Shown: positions 8,858 to 17,870, counted from the stretch's first letter. The stretch: 35,208 nucleotides of DNA from Parcubacteria group bacterium Gr01-1014_33 (GCA_007376125.1 VMFQ01000003.1:1-35208), one strand, 5' to 3'. Notes: generated from the sequence alone by a model not told the origin. Numbers and translations are program-made.

Positions 8858-9379
8858 TTATTTATGGAAAATAGTCAGAGCTTCTTTTTGGAGCGTTTGC
8901 ATTGATGTTTTAAGTTGCGCCACCAGACTTTTTATTGCGTCTTCGCGCGGCTTGCCTCTTTCATAAAGAGCACGTCCGGCCTTATAGGCAGTTTTCCACT
9001 GCTCCCCAAAAAGCGTATCCATCCCAGACCTGGTGGCTTTTAATCCAAGATAAAGCGATCCGCCCAAGATGCCCGTGAGAGATCCTATAATTGTCTCATT
9101 ATGCCACCGGCGTACCCGTCCATGCACTGACTTTTCCCATTCTGCCGAATGTCCGGGCTTCATTGCTTTCTTAATCATCTGAAGACTGGACATAGCAGGT
9201 CCTCCCACATAATCAGGATTTACTTCACCTAAAAGGCCTGTTGTGATATGACGTTCCCGAGCGCGTTCCCACCTCGCTTTTATCGCATTGGAGAGACGCT
9301 CCTCTTTTTCTTGCAGAGAGTTCCATGCGCCTTCGCCTTTTTCTTTAATTTTTGACCATGCGGCATCCATACCCCTCAT
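8858..9379 (-). CDS. Hypothetical protein with charged helical N-terminus and a central Gly-rich hydrophobic segment
   Basis: Start trimmed to MRGMDAAWSKIKEKGEG because an extended -10 (TGGTATAAT, -10 at 9390-9395) lies inside the longer ORF. Confidence 0.6.
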   Translation of the reverse strand: MRGMDAAWSKIKEKGEGAWNSLQEKEERLSNAIKARWERARERHITTGLLGEVNPDYVGGPAMSSLQMIKKAMKPGHSAEWEKSVHGRVRRWHNETIIGSLTGILGGSLYLGLKATRSGMDTLFGEQWKTAYKAGRALYERGKPREDAIKSLVAQLKTSMQTLQKEALTIFHK

Positions 9380-9402
9380 AATACTCTTTATTATACCAAA
9401 AC

Positions 9403-9433
9403 AAAAAAGGGCCGTCAATAAGATTGACAGCCC
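9403..9433 (-). terminator. Rho-independent terminator of the 11808-to-9449 operon
   Basis: Minus strand GGGCTGTCAAT CTT ATTGACGGCCC followed by TTTTTT. Confidence 0.88.
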
Positions 9434-9448
9434 GGACTCATAAAAGAT

Positions 9449-10276
9449 CTAAGAAATAAATGTACCCCAAGGGAAATTCTTGAACGCGCGGACAATATAG
9501 TCAATTAGCGCGAAAAGCGGATTTGCATCCCCAAGGATGGGGGCGTGGATGAAATATCCCGCGGCAAAGAGCATCGCGAGCCACACAATCCTTCTCGCGT
9601 AATTATTACTTCTTATCCCAAGGATTTTAAGCGCGGTATAGATGATATAGACGCTCCAGAATAGTATCTGCCACACGTTCATTTTGGCAAATGCGTAAAA
9701 GAGAAGCACAAAACCCTGAAAAGAGAGCCATAGTATGCCAATCATTATTGCCACATATATTCCAAGGCGAAAAATTGTCTTTTGCGCCCGTTCGTTTCCG
9801 GTTGAAGAAGTATAGACAACTCCTCCTATTATTCCGGCGGTAAGGAAAATTCCAACCCATACCCATGGAGGAAGCGAGGGAAAGTCAGCGTGCGGGAGTG
9901 GAGATGTAAATCCTCCCGGTTTTTCTGCTTTCGGATCAGGGCAATGGAGCTCAACAAGCTCCGTCTTTATTGTAAACTCTCCTGTAGTACTTTTAAGTTT
10001 CGTGAATTCTTCGCAAGGGTTTATTGCGCCTTGGTATGACGAGTAGGCAATTATACCTATCACTATAAGCATACCCGCGCGTAATCCTCTTCGTATAAAG
10101 GCATCGCCGATGCGTGGAATAATCTGGAAGAGTCCGACAAAAAACGCTATCGCGATAACTGTGCGTAAGGTGTGGATAATATCAATTGCCCATAGTCCGG
10201 CAAGGATAAGGAGCAAACTTAATGTTATGCCAAACCATCCGGTTGATACCTCTATGGGTGTGTGATCTTCTTGCAT
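9449..10276 (-). CDS. Polytopic membrane protein (about 7 hydrophobic segments) of unknown function
   Basis: 275 aa; multiple hydrophobic spans and one longer polar loop with two Cys (NPCEEF...LHCPDPKAE). Confidence 0.75.
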   Translation of the reverse strand: MQEDHTPIEVSTGWFGITLSLLLILAGLWAIDIIHTLRTVIAIAFFVGLFQIIPRIGDAFIRRGLRAGMLIVIGIIAYSSYQGAINPCEEFTKLKSTTGEFTIKTELVELHCPDPKAEKPGGFTSPLPHADFPSLPPWVWVGIFLTAGIIGGVVYTSSTGNERAQKTIFRLGIYVAIMIGILWLSFQGFVLLFYAFAKMNVWQILFWSVYIIYTALKILGIRSNNYARRIVWLAMLFAAGYFIHAPILGDANPLFALIDYIVRAFKNFPWGTFIS

Positions 10277-10279
10277 GGC

Positions 10280-11059
10280 CTACCTCCTTACTAAATGGGC
10301 GAAAAGGTTAATCGCGCCGCCACCCAATTCAAAAAGAAGCTCATTCCAGAATTGCGCTCGCGTAAAATCCCCGTATGTGAGGGGACGATCACGCGATAAC
10401 GGAGCTTGCGCGGGCGCGATTCCCGCCGCTCCCGGGGTTGTTCCTGCCGGTTGATCGGGTAAATTTTCAGCGCCTTCTGTCCGTTCCCGATAACGTATTT
10501 TTGCTCTTTCCACCATGCCGCTAAAATCTCTTCGGAGAAGGTAGATCGCGAACGCAAATGTCCACAAGAGGAAAGCAATCATGCTTTGCCAAGTTACCAC
10601 GCACCACCACACGCTTTGCGCAGGATTTCCATAGGCGCCCGCCTGGTAAAGGATTGTTTTGGTTGTCCGTAAATAGCCGTATCTTGCAAGATTCACATAG
10701 CGTTCAAATTCTTCCGTAAATGAAAACACCGATTGCGGCGCGCCAAAGTCTTTGCAGTGGATTATGTAGATTCCTATTAATAAGAGGGTTATGCCCGCGA
10801 ATGGAAGAAACATGATACTTGGATCATGTCTCAATAAAAACGCATATTTCCAAGACCATCGTATTCCTGACCGGGTTGAGAGGAAAAGCACCAATCCAAA
10901 AGTTGCGAGAGAAAGATATACCGCAAATCCAGGGATAAGCCAGCGCCAGAAAAACACAAACGCGACAATGGTGCCGACGTTAACTACTGTAGGCAAGAAC
11001 CACGATCGAATGTATATCCTCCACCATACTCTTAATTGGATGCGGAGTTGGCGTATCAT
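10280..11059 (-). CDS. Polytopic membrane protein with Pro/Ala-rich cytoplasmic linker, unknown function
   Basis: 259 aa; several hydrophobic spans, then a PDQPAGTTPGAAGIAPAQAP linker; overlaps the upstream gene by 4 nt. Confidence 0.75.
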   Translation of the reverse strand: MIRQLRIQLRVWWRIYIRSWFLPTVVNVGTIVAFVFFWRWLIPGFAVYLSLATFGLVLFLSTRSGIRWSWKYAFLLRHDPSIMFLPFAGITLLLIGIYIIHCKDFGAPQSVFSFTEEFERYVNLARYGYLRTTKTILYQAGAYGNPAQSVWWCVVTWQSMIAFLLWTFAFAIYLLRRDFSGMVERAKIRYRERTEGAENLPDQPAGTTPGAAGIAPAQAPLSRDRPLTYGDFTRAQFWNELLFELGGGAINLFAHLVRR

Positions 11060-11808
11060 GTGTTCCTCCTCCCCATGTGTGTAAAGAGCGTACGCAGCGA
11101 CAAGGATACCGACCTAAACCAGTATGTATATGGCTTGTCGTAAGGTTCTAACTGTTCTAGGGTGAGACGCAGGGAGAGGTCGGGAACTTCAACCGGCAGT
11201 CCGCCCGTGGGAATCCCGGCAAGGACCAATTCTTGAATTCCAAGTTGCGTTCCCACTACCTCAAAGAGAAAGGCGCGCGTTGGATCAGTAAATGGTGGAA
11301 GATCAAAACCCATCCAATCACCGTACGCATCCGTTGTTTCTTCTCTCACAGGAGTTACAGTACCCTTTCTTTTGTCAAATATACGAACCTTAAGACCGCG
11401 AAGAGGGAGCTTCGCGCTACTTGTAATTGATCCCACAATCGCATATTTTCCATTTTCGCCCACTGCGTTCACATTTAACTCGTCAGGCAAAAGAGAAGAT
11501 GTAATTTTAGCGAGGTCCACGCTTCGCTGATATATCGCGGTGTTTGTCCCGATGGTGCGGCGTGCCTCAATAATAGAATTTGCCGTGCCCGCAGGCAGAC
11601 TGCATTCAATAGGTTCTGTATTTCCATATGGATCAGTATCTTTCTGGCCTAAGAAACGGCCGTCTTGGAAAAAGTCAAGCGTTTCTCCTTCCTGCATCTC
11701 GCGTCCGCGTTGGACCGTTGCCCATACGGTTAGCTTCCAACTTCCGTCCGGTAATTGTGTTTTTGTGTGCTTTAATTCTACCCTTACTTGCGGAGTCCCG
11801 GTAGCCAT
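11056..11808 (-). CDS. Predicted soluble beta-sandwich (Ig/CarboxypepD_reg-like) protein, unknown function
   Basis: 250 aa, beta-rich with repeated YGDW/DPYGN turns, no signal peptide; an AAGGAG Shine-Dalgarno precedes the ATG. Confidence 0.7.
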   Translation of the reverse strand: MATGTPQVRVELKHTKTQLPDGSWKLTVWATVQRGREMQEGETLDFFQDGRFLGQKDTDPYGNTEPIECSLPAGTANSIIEARRTIGTNTAIYQRSVDLAKITSSLLPDELNVNAVGENGKYAIVGSITSSAKLPLRGLKVRIFDKRKGTVTPVREETTDAYGDWMGFDLPPFTDPTRAFLFEVVGTQLGIQELVLAGIPTGGLPVEVPDLSLRLTLEQLEPYDKPYTYWFRSVSLSLRTLFTHMGRRNT

Positions 11809-11904
11809 ATATTTCTCCTTTTTATTTATTTTTTAATGTACTTTATTGATACATTAGTGCCATAAAACACTTAAAAAGTCAATATCGCTTGGGCGGTTTG
11901 AATA

Positions 11905-11913
11905 TGGTATGAT
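11905..11913 (+). promoter_or_regulatory. Extended -10 (TGGTATGAT) 6 nt upstream of the tyrS ATG
   Basis: Direct reading: TGGTATGATtcttccATGG. Confidence 0.6.
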
Positions 11914-11919
11914 TCTTCC

Positions 11920-13113
11920 ATGGCTAAAATAGATTCTCAATCAGAAGTACTTACGAGAGCGGTGGAAGAGGTAATTATCCGAGAGCACCTTGAACACGCC
12001 CTTGCATCCGGAAAAAAACTGCGGGTGAAATTTGGCATTGACCCGACCGCGCCTGATCTTCACTTGGGGCATACGGTGCCGCTGGGCAAATTACGAGCGT
12101 TTCAAGAGCTCGGCCATCAGGCCGTATTGATCATTGGTGACTTTACCGCAACAGTGGGTGATCCATCGGGAAGAAGCGAGGCGAGGCGTCCTCTCACCGA
12201 AAAAGAGATTAAGGCAAATATGAGGCAGTATCTCACGCAGGTGGGCAAAATTCTTGATGTAAAGAAGGCGGAAGTGCGCTACAACAGCGAGTGGTATAAA
12301 AAAGCGGGCGTGGCATTTCTTTACGATCTTTTATCAAAAGTGACGATCCAACGCGCGCTTGAACGGGATGATTTTCAAAAGCGCATCCGCGAGGAACAAG
12401 ATATAAGCATTCTTGAGGTCGTCTATCCGGTATTGCAAGGATATGATTCGGTGGCGGTCGGCGCGGACGTTGAGATCGGAGGCACGGATCAGAAATTCAA
12501 CCTTCTTATGGGACGCAGGGTACAACGGAAATTCGGGTATAAAGAGCAAGATATCGTAACCACGTGGCTTATTGAAGGACTTGACGGCGGCCGCAAAATG
12601 AGCAAAAGTCTTGGAAATTATATAGGGCTTTTAGAGCCGCCCGATCAAATGTTTGGCAAGATTATGTCTATTCCCGACAGTTTGATCGTTAAATACTTTA
12701 TCGCGCTGACAAGTGGTTCTCTTAAAGAAATTGCGGCGATGGAAAAAGAAATGCGCTTAAATCTTAATCCGCGCGATGCGAAACTTACTCTTGCAAAAAC
12801 AATCGTTGGAGAGTATCACGATGCCACGATTGCGCGCCGGGAATATGAACGGTTTTTGAAGGTATTTTCTAAAAGGGAGCTTCCCGACGATATCGCGGTC
12901 AGGGAAGTTACGGGAGGCAAGAAACGGATCTCGGCGCTTTTGGTTGAAATGCGGTTGGTACGCTCCAAGTCAGAAGGGTTTCGCAAGGTAAAAGAAGGGG
13001 CGGTGGAGATCAATGGCCGCAGAGTGGAAAATCCCAACGAGGAGCAAGAGGCAAAGACGGGTGATATAGTGCGCATGGGAAGGCGGTTCGCCAAGGTGAA
13101 AATCATGGAATAA
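11920..13113 (+). CDS. tyrS: Tyrosyl-tRNA synthetase
   Basis: 397 aa; HLGH signature (DLHLGHTVPLGKL), KMSKS motif, C-terminal S4 domain. Confidence 0.96.
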   Translation: MAKIDSQSEVLTRAVEEVIIREHLEHALASGKKLRVKFGIDPTAPDLHLGHTVPLGKLRAFQELGHQAVLIIGDFTATVGDPSGRSEARRPLTEKEIKANMRQYLTQVGKILDVKKAEVRYNSEWYKKAGVAFLYDLLSKVTIQRALERDDFQKRIREEQDISILEVVYPVLQGYDSVAVGADVEIGGTDQKFNLLMGRRVQRKFGYKEQDIVTTWLIEGLDGGRKMSKSLGNYIGLLEPPDQMFGKIMSIPDSLIVKYFIALTSGSLKEIAAMEKEMRLNLNPRDAKLTLAKTIVGEYHDATIARREYERFLKVFSKRELPDDIAVREVTGGKKRISALLVEMRLVRSKSEGFRKVKEGAVEINGRRVENPNEEQEAKTGDIVRMGRRFAKVKIME

Positions 13114-13183
13114 AATTAGGGAACTATATACAATATCACCCTGAATAGTATAATTTAATTGAAGTATTTTTTAAATCAAGATT

Positions 13184-13759
13184 ATGAAAAACGAGACGCC
13201 CATTCAGCAAGCCCAAATCAGCGCATCCCCACAAGCAACTATTACAGCAAAAGATCAGTTTAGCATTTCACTTCTTGATGTGATTGTCGCTATCGGGGTT
13301 GCTTCCATGATCGGGGGACTAATTTATATTGGTAAAAAATTACAGATTTTAGATACTCTTACTATTACAACCGAAAAAATAAAAACCAATCTTAGTGCCG
13401 TGGCAAATCATATGATTAAGAACTACAAATTTGATCCATCAGAACTTCATACATACAGTCCTGTACAATTAACAGAAGTCGGTAATAATTTTATAAGGAC
13501 TCTTGGCTTTGACAATGTATTTGAGAAAAATAAATCAGATTTCTTTTCATTTATAGATAGTGAGAACCCCAAACTGAAATATGATGTTGAATTAGCGGCT
13601 ATAAAATCTATATCGGTGCTATATGAAAAGGAGTATATAAACTTCTTAAAAGTTTTTTTCTACAATCACCCAGCAAGAAATATTGAAAATACTGCTCCCA
13701 CTCTTGGTATTTATATTAGAGATAAGTATCTTGCTGAACACCCTGAAATTACTCAATAA
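13184..13759 (+). CDS. Hypothetical protein with one N-terminal transmembrane helix
   Basis: 191 aa; hydrophobic span SISLLDVIVAIGVASMIGGLIYIGKKL; A/T-rich gene; TATAAT at 13148-13153. Confidence 0.65.
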   Translation: MKNETPIQQAQISASPQATITAKDQFSISLLDVIVAIGVASMIGGLIYIGKKLQILDTLTITTEKIKTNLSAVANHMIKNYKFDPSELHTYSPVQLTEVGNNFIRTLGFDNVFEKNKSDFFSFIDSENPKLKYDVELAAIKSISVLYEKEYINFLKVFFYNHPARNIENTAPTLGIYIRDKYLAEHPEITQ

Positions 13760-13825
13760 TTATAGTTACTATGAAAAAATTTCTGCCAAAATTATATGCG
13801 CGTGTGTGATGTTTAATATGCGCGA

Positions 13826-13857
13826 CATAAAAATCCCGGCATGCCGGGATTTTTATG
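13826..13857. terminator. 32-bp perfect palindrome, bidirectional intrinsic terminator (CATAAAAATCCCGGCA/TGCCGGGATTTTTATG)
   Basis: G/C core flanked by A-run/T-run; ends one base past the stop codon of the 13859-14017 ORF. Confidence 0.9.
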
Positions 13858-13858
13858 G

Positions 13859-14017
13859 TTATGTCTCTTTGTCGTCATCTTCCGAATCATCATCTTCTTC
13901 AAAGTCCGCGTCTTCCTCTTCTTCGTCCACCATACTCTCTTCCTCGTCGTCTGCCGCAAGGTTGTCTATATAATCGTCCGCCATATTGCGTATTTCAACT
14001 TTTTGTTGATAACTCAT
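13859..14017 (-). CDS. 52-aa extremely acidic small protein
   Basis: My translation: MSYQQKVEIRNMADDYIDNLAADDEEESMVDEEEEDADFEEDDDSEDDDKET*; own terminator directly downstream; below the ORF-track cutoff. Confidence 0.65.
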   Translation of the reverse strand: MSYQQKVEIRNMADDYIDNLAADDEEESMVDEEEEDADFEEDDDSEDDDKET

Positions 14018-14070
14018 AGGTTGCCGTATATCAACGTTACTTAACTTTTTACTAAGAACTCGACCTTTTT

Positions 14071-14308
14071 ATCCCGCACCTTCCAGAATACCCTGCGGTC
14101 TCTTGCCCCACCCCTTTTCTACAACTGAACCGCAAGAGATACAATAAGGGTAAATTTAGATATTCCCTTTTCGTATCAACTGGGCTCGCCAGTAGAAAAG
14201 GGGCGGGATGAACCGCAGGGATGGAATGGAGGTATACATCCCGCACTCACTTATGAGTGCGGGATACATCCTTCAACCGCATAGGTGTAATACCCTATGG
14301 TGAAGGTG
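14071..14308. repeat. Modular non-coding inverted-repeat element, copy 1 (ends ATCCCGCACCTTCC...GAAGGTGCTGGAT)
   Basis: Nested pairs CCCTGCGGT/ACCGCAGGG, CCCCTTTTCTAC/GTAGAAAAGGGG, ATCCCGCACTCA/TGAGTGCGGGAT; shares modules with 29737-29871. Confidence 0.7.
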
Positions 14309-14342
14309 CTGGATGTATTGGTGTGTAAAAAGGGGGAAAGTA

Positions 14343-14834
14343 TTACTTGGTGAGTGGAGTGGTAAATCTCTCAAGGAATCCACAGGTAAGGGCGATTGCG
14401 ATTGCGTCAAACACGTCATCCGAAGCGCGAAGCGCGCGTGCGTCCGGGAGAGTAAGCTGGACAATTTTTTTTACCTGCGTTTTATCCGCGCGTCCCTGGC
14501 CCGTAATCGCCTTTTTCACCTCTAAAGGCGTGTACTCAAAGACTTTAATTCCTCGCAAAAGAATTGTCAAGAGGATTGCGCCGCGCGCCTCGCTTACCGC
14601 CATCGCGGTCTTGGTGTTTTTGGTAAAAAAAAGTTTTTCCACCGCGGCCGCGTCCGGATTCCATTTCTCAAGGAGAGAACCAAGATGCGCGTGTATGTCG
14701 CAGAGCCGCTCTCCTGGATCGCGCGATATGACCCTAAGGAGTCCGGCATCAAGCAAGGCGGCATTTTGTTTCTGCCACCGAATGCACGCATACCCGATTG
14801 ATTGAGTTCCGGGATCAATGCCGAGGATGATCAT
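14343..14834 (-). CDS. ruvC: Crossover junction endodeoxyribonuclease RuvC
   Basis: 163 aa; MIILGIDPGTQSIGYA, VEKLFF, SEARGAILL, GRADKTQVKKIV, DVFDAIAIALT. Confidence 0.95.
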   Translation of the reverse strand: MIILGIDPGTQSIGYACIRWQKQNAALLDAGLLRVISRDPGERLCDIHAHLGSLLEKWNPDAAAVEKLFFTKNTKTAMAVSEARGAILLTILLRGIKVFEYTPLEVKKAITGQGRADKTQVKKIVQLTLPDARALRASDDVFDAIAIALTCGFLERFTTPLTK

Positions 14835-14836
14835 GG

Positions 14837-14950
14837 GTAGTAAGTTGTAGGTGGTAGGAAGTAGGTAGTAGGAAGATAGGGAGGAGAAAAGAATTTTCTC
14901 TCACTTTAAAACTGTCTCCTCCTACAACCTACCACCTACTTCCTACTCTC
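14837..14950. repeat. Inverted pair of degenerate period-7 arrays (GTAGTAA/GTTGTAG/GTGGTAG/GAAGTAG... and CCTACAA/CCTACCA/CCTACTT/CCTACTC)
   Basis: Direct reading. Confidence 0.88.
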
Positions 14951-15671
14951 CTAAGTTCGTATACACTTCCTCTATGTTGTCGTGTTCTTCAAGCGCGTGC
15001 AATAGGGGTTCAATTTTTCTCGTTACAGTCTCATCTGCGACGATGGGCGTTCGCGAGCGGTACTCGTGTCCGGTTTCTTTGACCACAAACCCGTTCTCTT
15101 CAAGGCTGCGGCGCACGCGGTCGCGCTCTTGAAAATCAGTTTCCACGATCCATGAATCTTTTTCTTCGCCAAAGTCCCGCGCGCCGGATTCTATAATAAG
15201 AAGTTCTTTCTCTTCATGCTCTTGTGTGGTTGCCGACAAGCGCTCTACCTCAATAATTCCGATCTTGTCAAAGTTCCAGAGAAGCGCTCCGGATTCGGCA
15301 AGCCGCGCGCCGCGTTCTGAAAGAATATGCCTCACTTCGGCAAATGTCCTATTTTTATTATCCGTGATGCCTTCAATAATAAGAGAGATGCCTCCGGGCG
15401 CGCTCGCTTCCAGGAGAAATTCGGAAAGAAGCGCGCCCTCTTCTTGGCTTTCAGCCCTTTGGATCGCGCGCTCAATAGTATCTTTGGGAAGTCCCGCGTT
15501 GCGGCCTCGCTCCATCGCGGCGCGCAGGCGCGGATTTGCATCCATCGCGCTCCCTCCTGTTTTTGCGGCAACGGTAATTTCCCGGACAATACGCGAAAAT
15601 AATTTTCCTTTACGCGCGTCCGTAAGGGCTTTTTTATGTTTTATCTGCGACCATTTTGAATGCCCTGACAT
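14943..15671 (-). CDS. yebC: YebC/PmpR family protein (start trimmed to MSGHSKWSQIKHKK)
   Basis: Family signature MSGHSKWSQIKHKKALTDARKGKLFSR. The 77 residues before it in the listed ORF are translated repeat. Confidence 0.95.
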   Translation of the reverse strand: MSGHSKWSQIKHKKALTDARKGKLFSRIVREITVAAKTGGSAMDANPRLRAAMERGRNAGLPKDTIERAIQRAESQEEGALLSEFLLEASAPGGISLIIEGITDNKNRTFAEVRHILSERGARLAESGALLWNFDKIGIIEVERLSATTQEHEEKELLIIESGARDFGEEKDSWIVETDFQERDRVRRSLEENGFVVKETGHEYRSRTPIVADETVTRKIEPLLHALEEHDNIEEVYTNLGE

Positions 15672-15716
15672 GGAGAAATAAGAGGCGTAGGACTTACGCG
15701 ATTGACCTCCATCCGC

Positions 15717-15821
15717 GTCATTGCGAGGAGGACAAACGATTAGCAATCGTTTGTCCGACAAAGCAATCCCGTGCGCGCGCGGCTTTATTCCTTGAGATTG
15801 CTTCGCTCCGCTCGCAACGAC
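15717..15821. repeat. REP-like inverted repeat GTCATTGCGAGGAGG...GCTCGCAACGAC
   Basis: Inverted ends plus an internal ACAAACGATT/AATCGTTTGT stem; same end motif as at 5797 and 21338. Confidence 0.85.
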
Positions 15822-15855
15822 AGAAAAACAGTCAAACGCGCAAATCTTAAGTCGG

Positions 15856-16371
15856 TTACATATGAGGGAAGTGATCATGTGAAGGGGTTTTTGCAAGCAC
15901 AAGCTCTTTTATGCGGTTTAATTCCGGAATCTCGTCAATCGTAAACTCGCGTTCGCCGGCAGTTTGAATCCTAATCGTGCCAAAGCGGAGAAATGTCTGG
16001 ATTGGGCCGGTGATTTCAATGGTAACGTCTTGGACGTGAGAAAGGGGAATGTCGGCCACCTCGCGGCTAAAAAGACCCTCTTGCTCAACGTCAATAATCC
16101 GTTCGTTTGAAATAATCCACATATCAAGGTAATAATCAGTCCAGGCGAGAAAGAGAACGAGTATCAGGATGAAAAGTGTGAGCGCGGAAAGAAATTGGGA
16201 GAACGGGAGAATCGCTTCAAAATCAAGTCCGAACGGGAGTGCCGAGGCAAAAAATAAAAGAAACGCAAGCAAAAGAAACGGGATCGCGTAGATGACCATC
16301 TGACGGAGAAGGGAAAACCAGTGTTTATGGACAACGGCAAGGATAGTTTCGTTTTCGTGGAGCGTGATCAT
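15856..16371 (-). CDS. PH-domain (bPH2/YdbS-like) membrane protein
   Basis: TM hairpin followed by YYLDMWIISNERIIDVEQEGLFSREVADIPLSHVQDVTIEITG...FGTIRIQTAGE. Start at MITLHENETILAVVHKHW. Confidence 0.85.
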   Translation of the reverse strand: MITLHENETILAVVHKHWFSLLRQMVIYAIPFLLLAFLLFFASALPFGLDFEAILPFSQFLSALTLFILILVLFLAWTDYYLDMWIISNERIIDVEQEGLFSREVADIPLSHVQDVTIEITGPIQTFLRFGTIRIQTAGEREFTIDEIPELNRIKELVLAKTPSHDHFPHM

Positions 16372-16375
16372 GGAG

Positions 16376-16573
16376 TTACGAATTGACGCGGATAAGAAAA
16401 GAAAAAGCAAGGAGCCAGAAAAGAGCCGCGGTAACGGCAAAAAGCGTTACCGGGAATACAGGGAATGATTCTCCCGGAGGCCGATAGATGCGAAGGTAAT
16501 ATATCGCAATACTGGACGCGAACGCGTATCCGATAGTAGCTATCAGAAAAAGCGAGAGTGCGAAAAGAAGCAT
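16376..16573 (-). CDS. Small two-helix membrane protein co-oriented with the PH-domain gene
   Basis: 65 aa with two hydrophobic spans; ends 4 nt before the PH-domain start codon. Confidence 0.55.
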   Translation of the reverse strand: MLLFALSLFLIATIGYAFASSIAIYYLRIYRPPGESFPVFPVTLFAVTAALFWLLAFSFLIRVNS

Positions 16574-16585
16574 AGTACGCTAAGG

Positions 16586-16715
16586 AATCACAAATTACAA
16601 ATGACAAATTACAAACAATGCCGAAGCCCTAAATTCAAAATCCTAAACGTTTCGGATTTAGAACATTAGAATTTTGAATTTATTTGTAATTTGGCGCTTG
16701 TGATTTGGAATTTAC
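16586..16715. repeat. Inverted period-7 arms (AATCACA/AATTACA/AATGACA/AATTACA and TTGTAAT/TTGGCGC/TTGTGAT/TTGGAAT) around an AAATTCAAAAT...ATTTTGAATTT stem
   Basis: Direct reading. Confidence 0.85.
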
Positions 16716-16733
16716 TAAACTTTAGTTTAGTAC

Positions 16734-17759
16734 TTATGACAATAAAGGAGCTTGCGAAGGGATTTTAATTCCTAAATGGCGGTACGCTTGGGGTGTGGCA
16801 ACGCGCCCGCGTGAAGTGCGCTCAAGGAATCCGAGCTGCATAAGATAGGGCTCGTATACTTCCTCAATGGAATCTCCCTCTTCAAATGATGCCGCGGCAA
16901 GCGTCTGGAGTCCTACCGGACCGCCGCCGAATTTCTGGACGATAATTTCAAGGATTCTCCTATCCATCTGCTCAAGCCCTTTTTCGTCAATTTCAAGGAG
17001 CGCGAGCGTGGACGCCGCAACGTCTTTTGTGATTTTCCCATTGCCGTGGACTTGGGCATAGTCGCGCATGCGTTTTAAAAGCCGGTTTGCCACACGCGGG
17101 GTAAAGCGCGAGGATCTGGCAAGAATCGCGTATGCGTCTTCGTCCATGCCGACTCCGAGAATGCGCGCCGAGCGCATGATTATTTTTTGTATGTCATCAA
17201 GCGCGTAAAAATCAAGGCGAAACGTCATGCCAAAGCGCGAACGAAGCGGGCTTGAAAGGAGTCCGGGCCGGGTAGTTGCGGCGATTAACGTAAACGGCGG
17301 AAGTTCAATCTGGAGCGTGCGCGCGGAAGGCCCTTTGCCAATGATAATATCAAGTGTGCGCGCTTCCATCGCCGGATAGAGCACCTCTTCCACAAGTTTA
17401 TTTAATCGGTGAATTTCGTCTATAAAAAGGATGTCGCCCGCAAGAAGGTTGGTAAGGATTGAGGCAAGATCTCCGACTCGTTCAATTGCGGGGCCGGAGG
17501 TAACGCGGACATTTGTGTTCATCTCGCGCCCGATCAAATGTGCCATCGTGGTTTTCCCTAAACCGGCCGGGCCGCTCAAAAGAATATGCTCTACGGGCTC
17601 GTTTCTGCCTTTTGCGGCGCGCAGTAAGATATTGAGGTTCTTTTTTACGTGTTCCTGCCCGATATATTCGTCCCATTTCTGGGGCCGTAGCGTGAGGTCT
17701 AACACCGTGTCTTCTTTTTCTTTTACGGGCGCATGAATGGGTGGATTTGACATATTCAT
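16734..17759 (-). CDS. ruvB: Holliday junction branch migration helicase RuvB
   Basis: 341 aa; [64 protein letters not shown]. Confidence 0.97.
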   Translation of the reverse strand: MNMSNPPIHAPVKEKEDTVLDLTLRPQKWDEYIGQEHVKKNLNILLRAAKGRNEPVEHILLSGPAGLGKTTMAHLIGREMNTNVRVTSGPAIERVGDLASILTNLLAGDILFIDEIHRLNKLVEEVLYPAMEARTLDIIIGKGPSARTLQIELPPFTLIAATTRPGLLSSPLRSRFGMTFRLDFYALDDIQKIIMRSARILGVGMDEDAYAILARSSRFTPRVANRLLKRMRDYAQVHGNGKITKDVAASTLALLEIDEKGLEQMDRRILEIIVQKFGGGPVGLQTLAAASFEEGDSIEEVYEPYLMQLGFLERTSRGRVATPQAYRHLGIKIPSQAPLLS

Positions 17760-17766
17760 TTTATTT

Positions 17767-17775
17767 TGCTATAAT
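17767..17775 (+). promoter_or_regulatory. Consensus extended -10 promoter (TGCTATAAT) reading away from ruvB toward the ncRNA candidate
   Basis: Direct reading ttttgcTATAATgcaagtgg; a second TGGTATAAA follows about 13 nt downstream. Confidence 0.55.
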
Positions 17776-17870
17776 GCAAGTGGTATAAAGACGATGTGAG
17801 TTGTAATTTCAAAAGAAAGGGGGGAGACCTCTTCTTTTTTGTGTTTTACAATTTTATAAAAAAAGAAAGC

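Noticed and set aside
13683-13973. Plus-strand 96-aa ORF ending in a poly-Ser stretch
   Set aside because: It overlaps the end of the 13184-13759 gene and is the antisense reading of the acidic Glu/Asp-rich minus-strand ORF, so it is a composition artifact.
15672-15902. 77-residue N-terminal extension of the yebC ORF
   Set aside because: It is a translation of a REP-like repeat. The conserved family start MSGHSKWS is at 15671.
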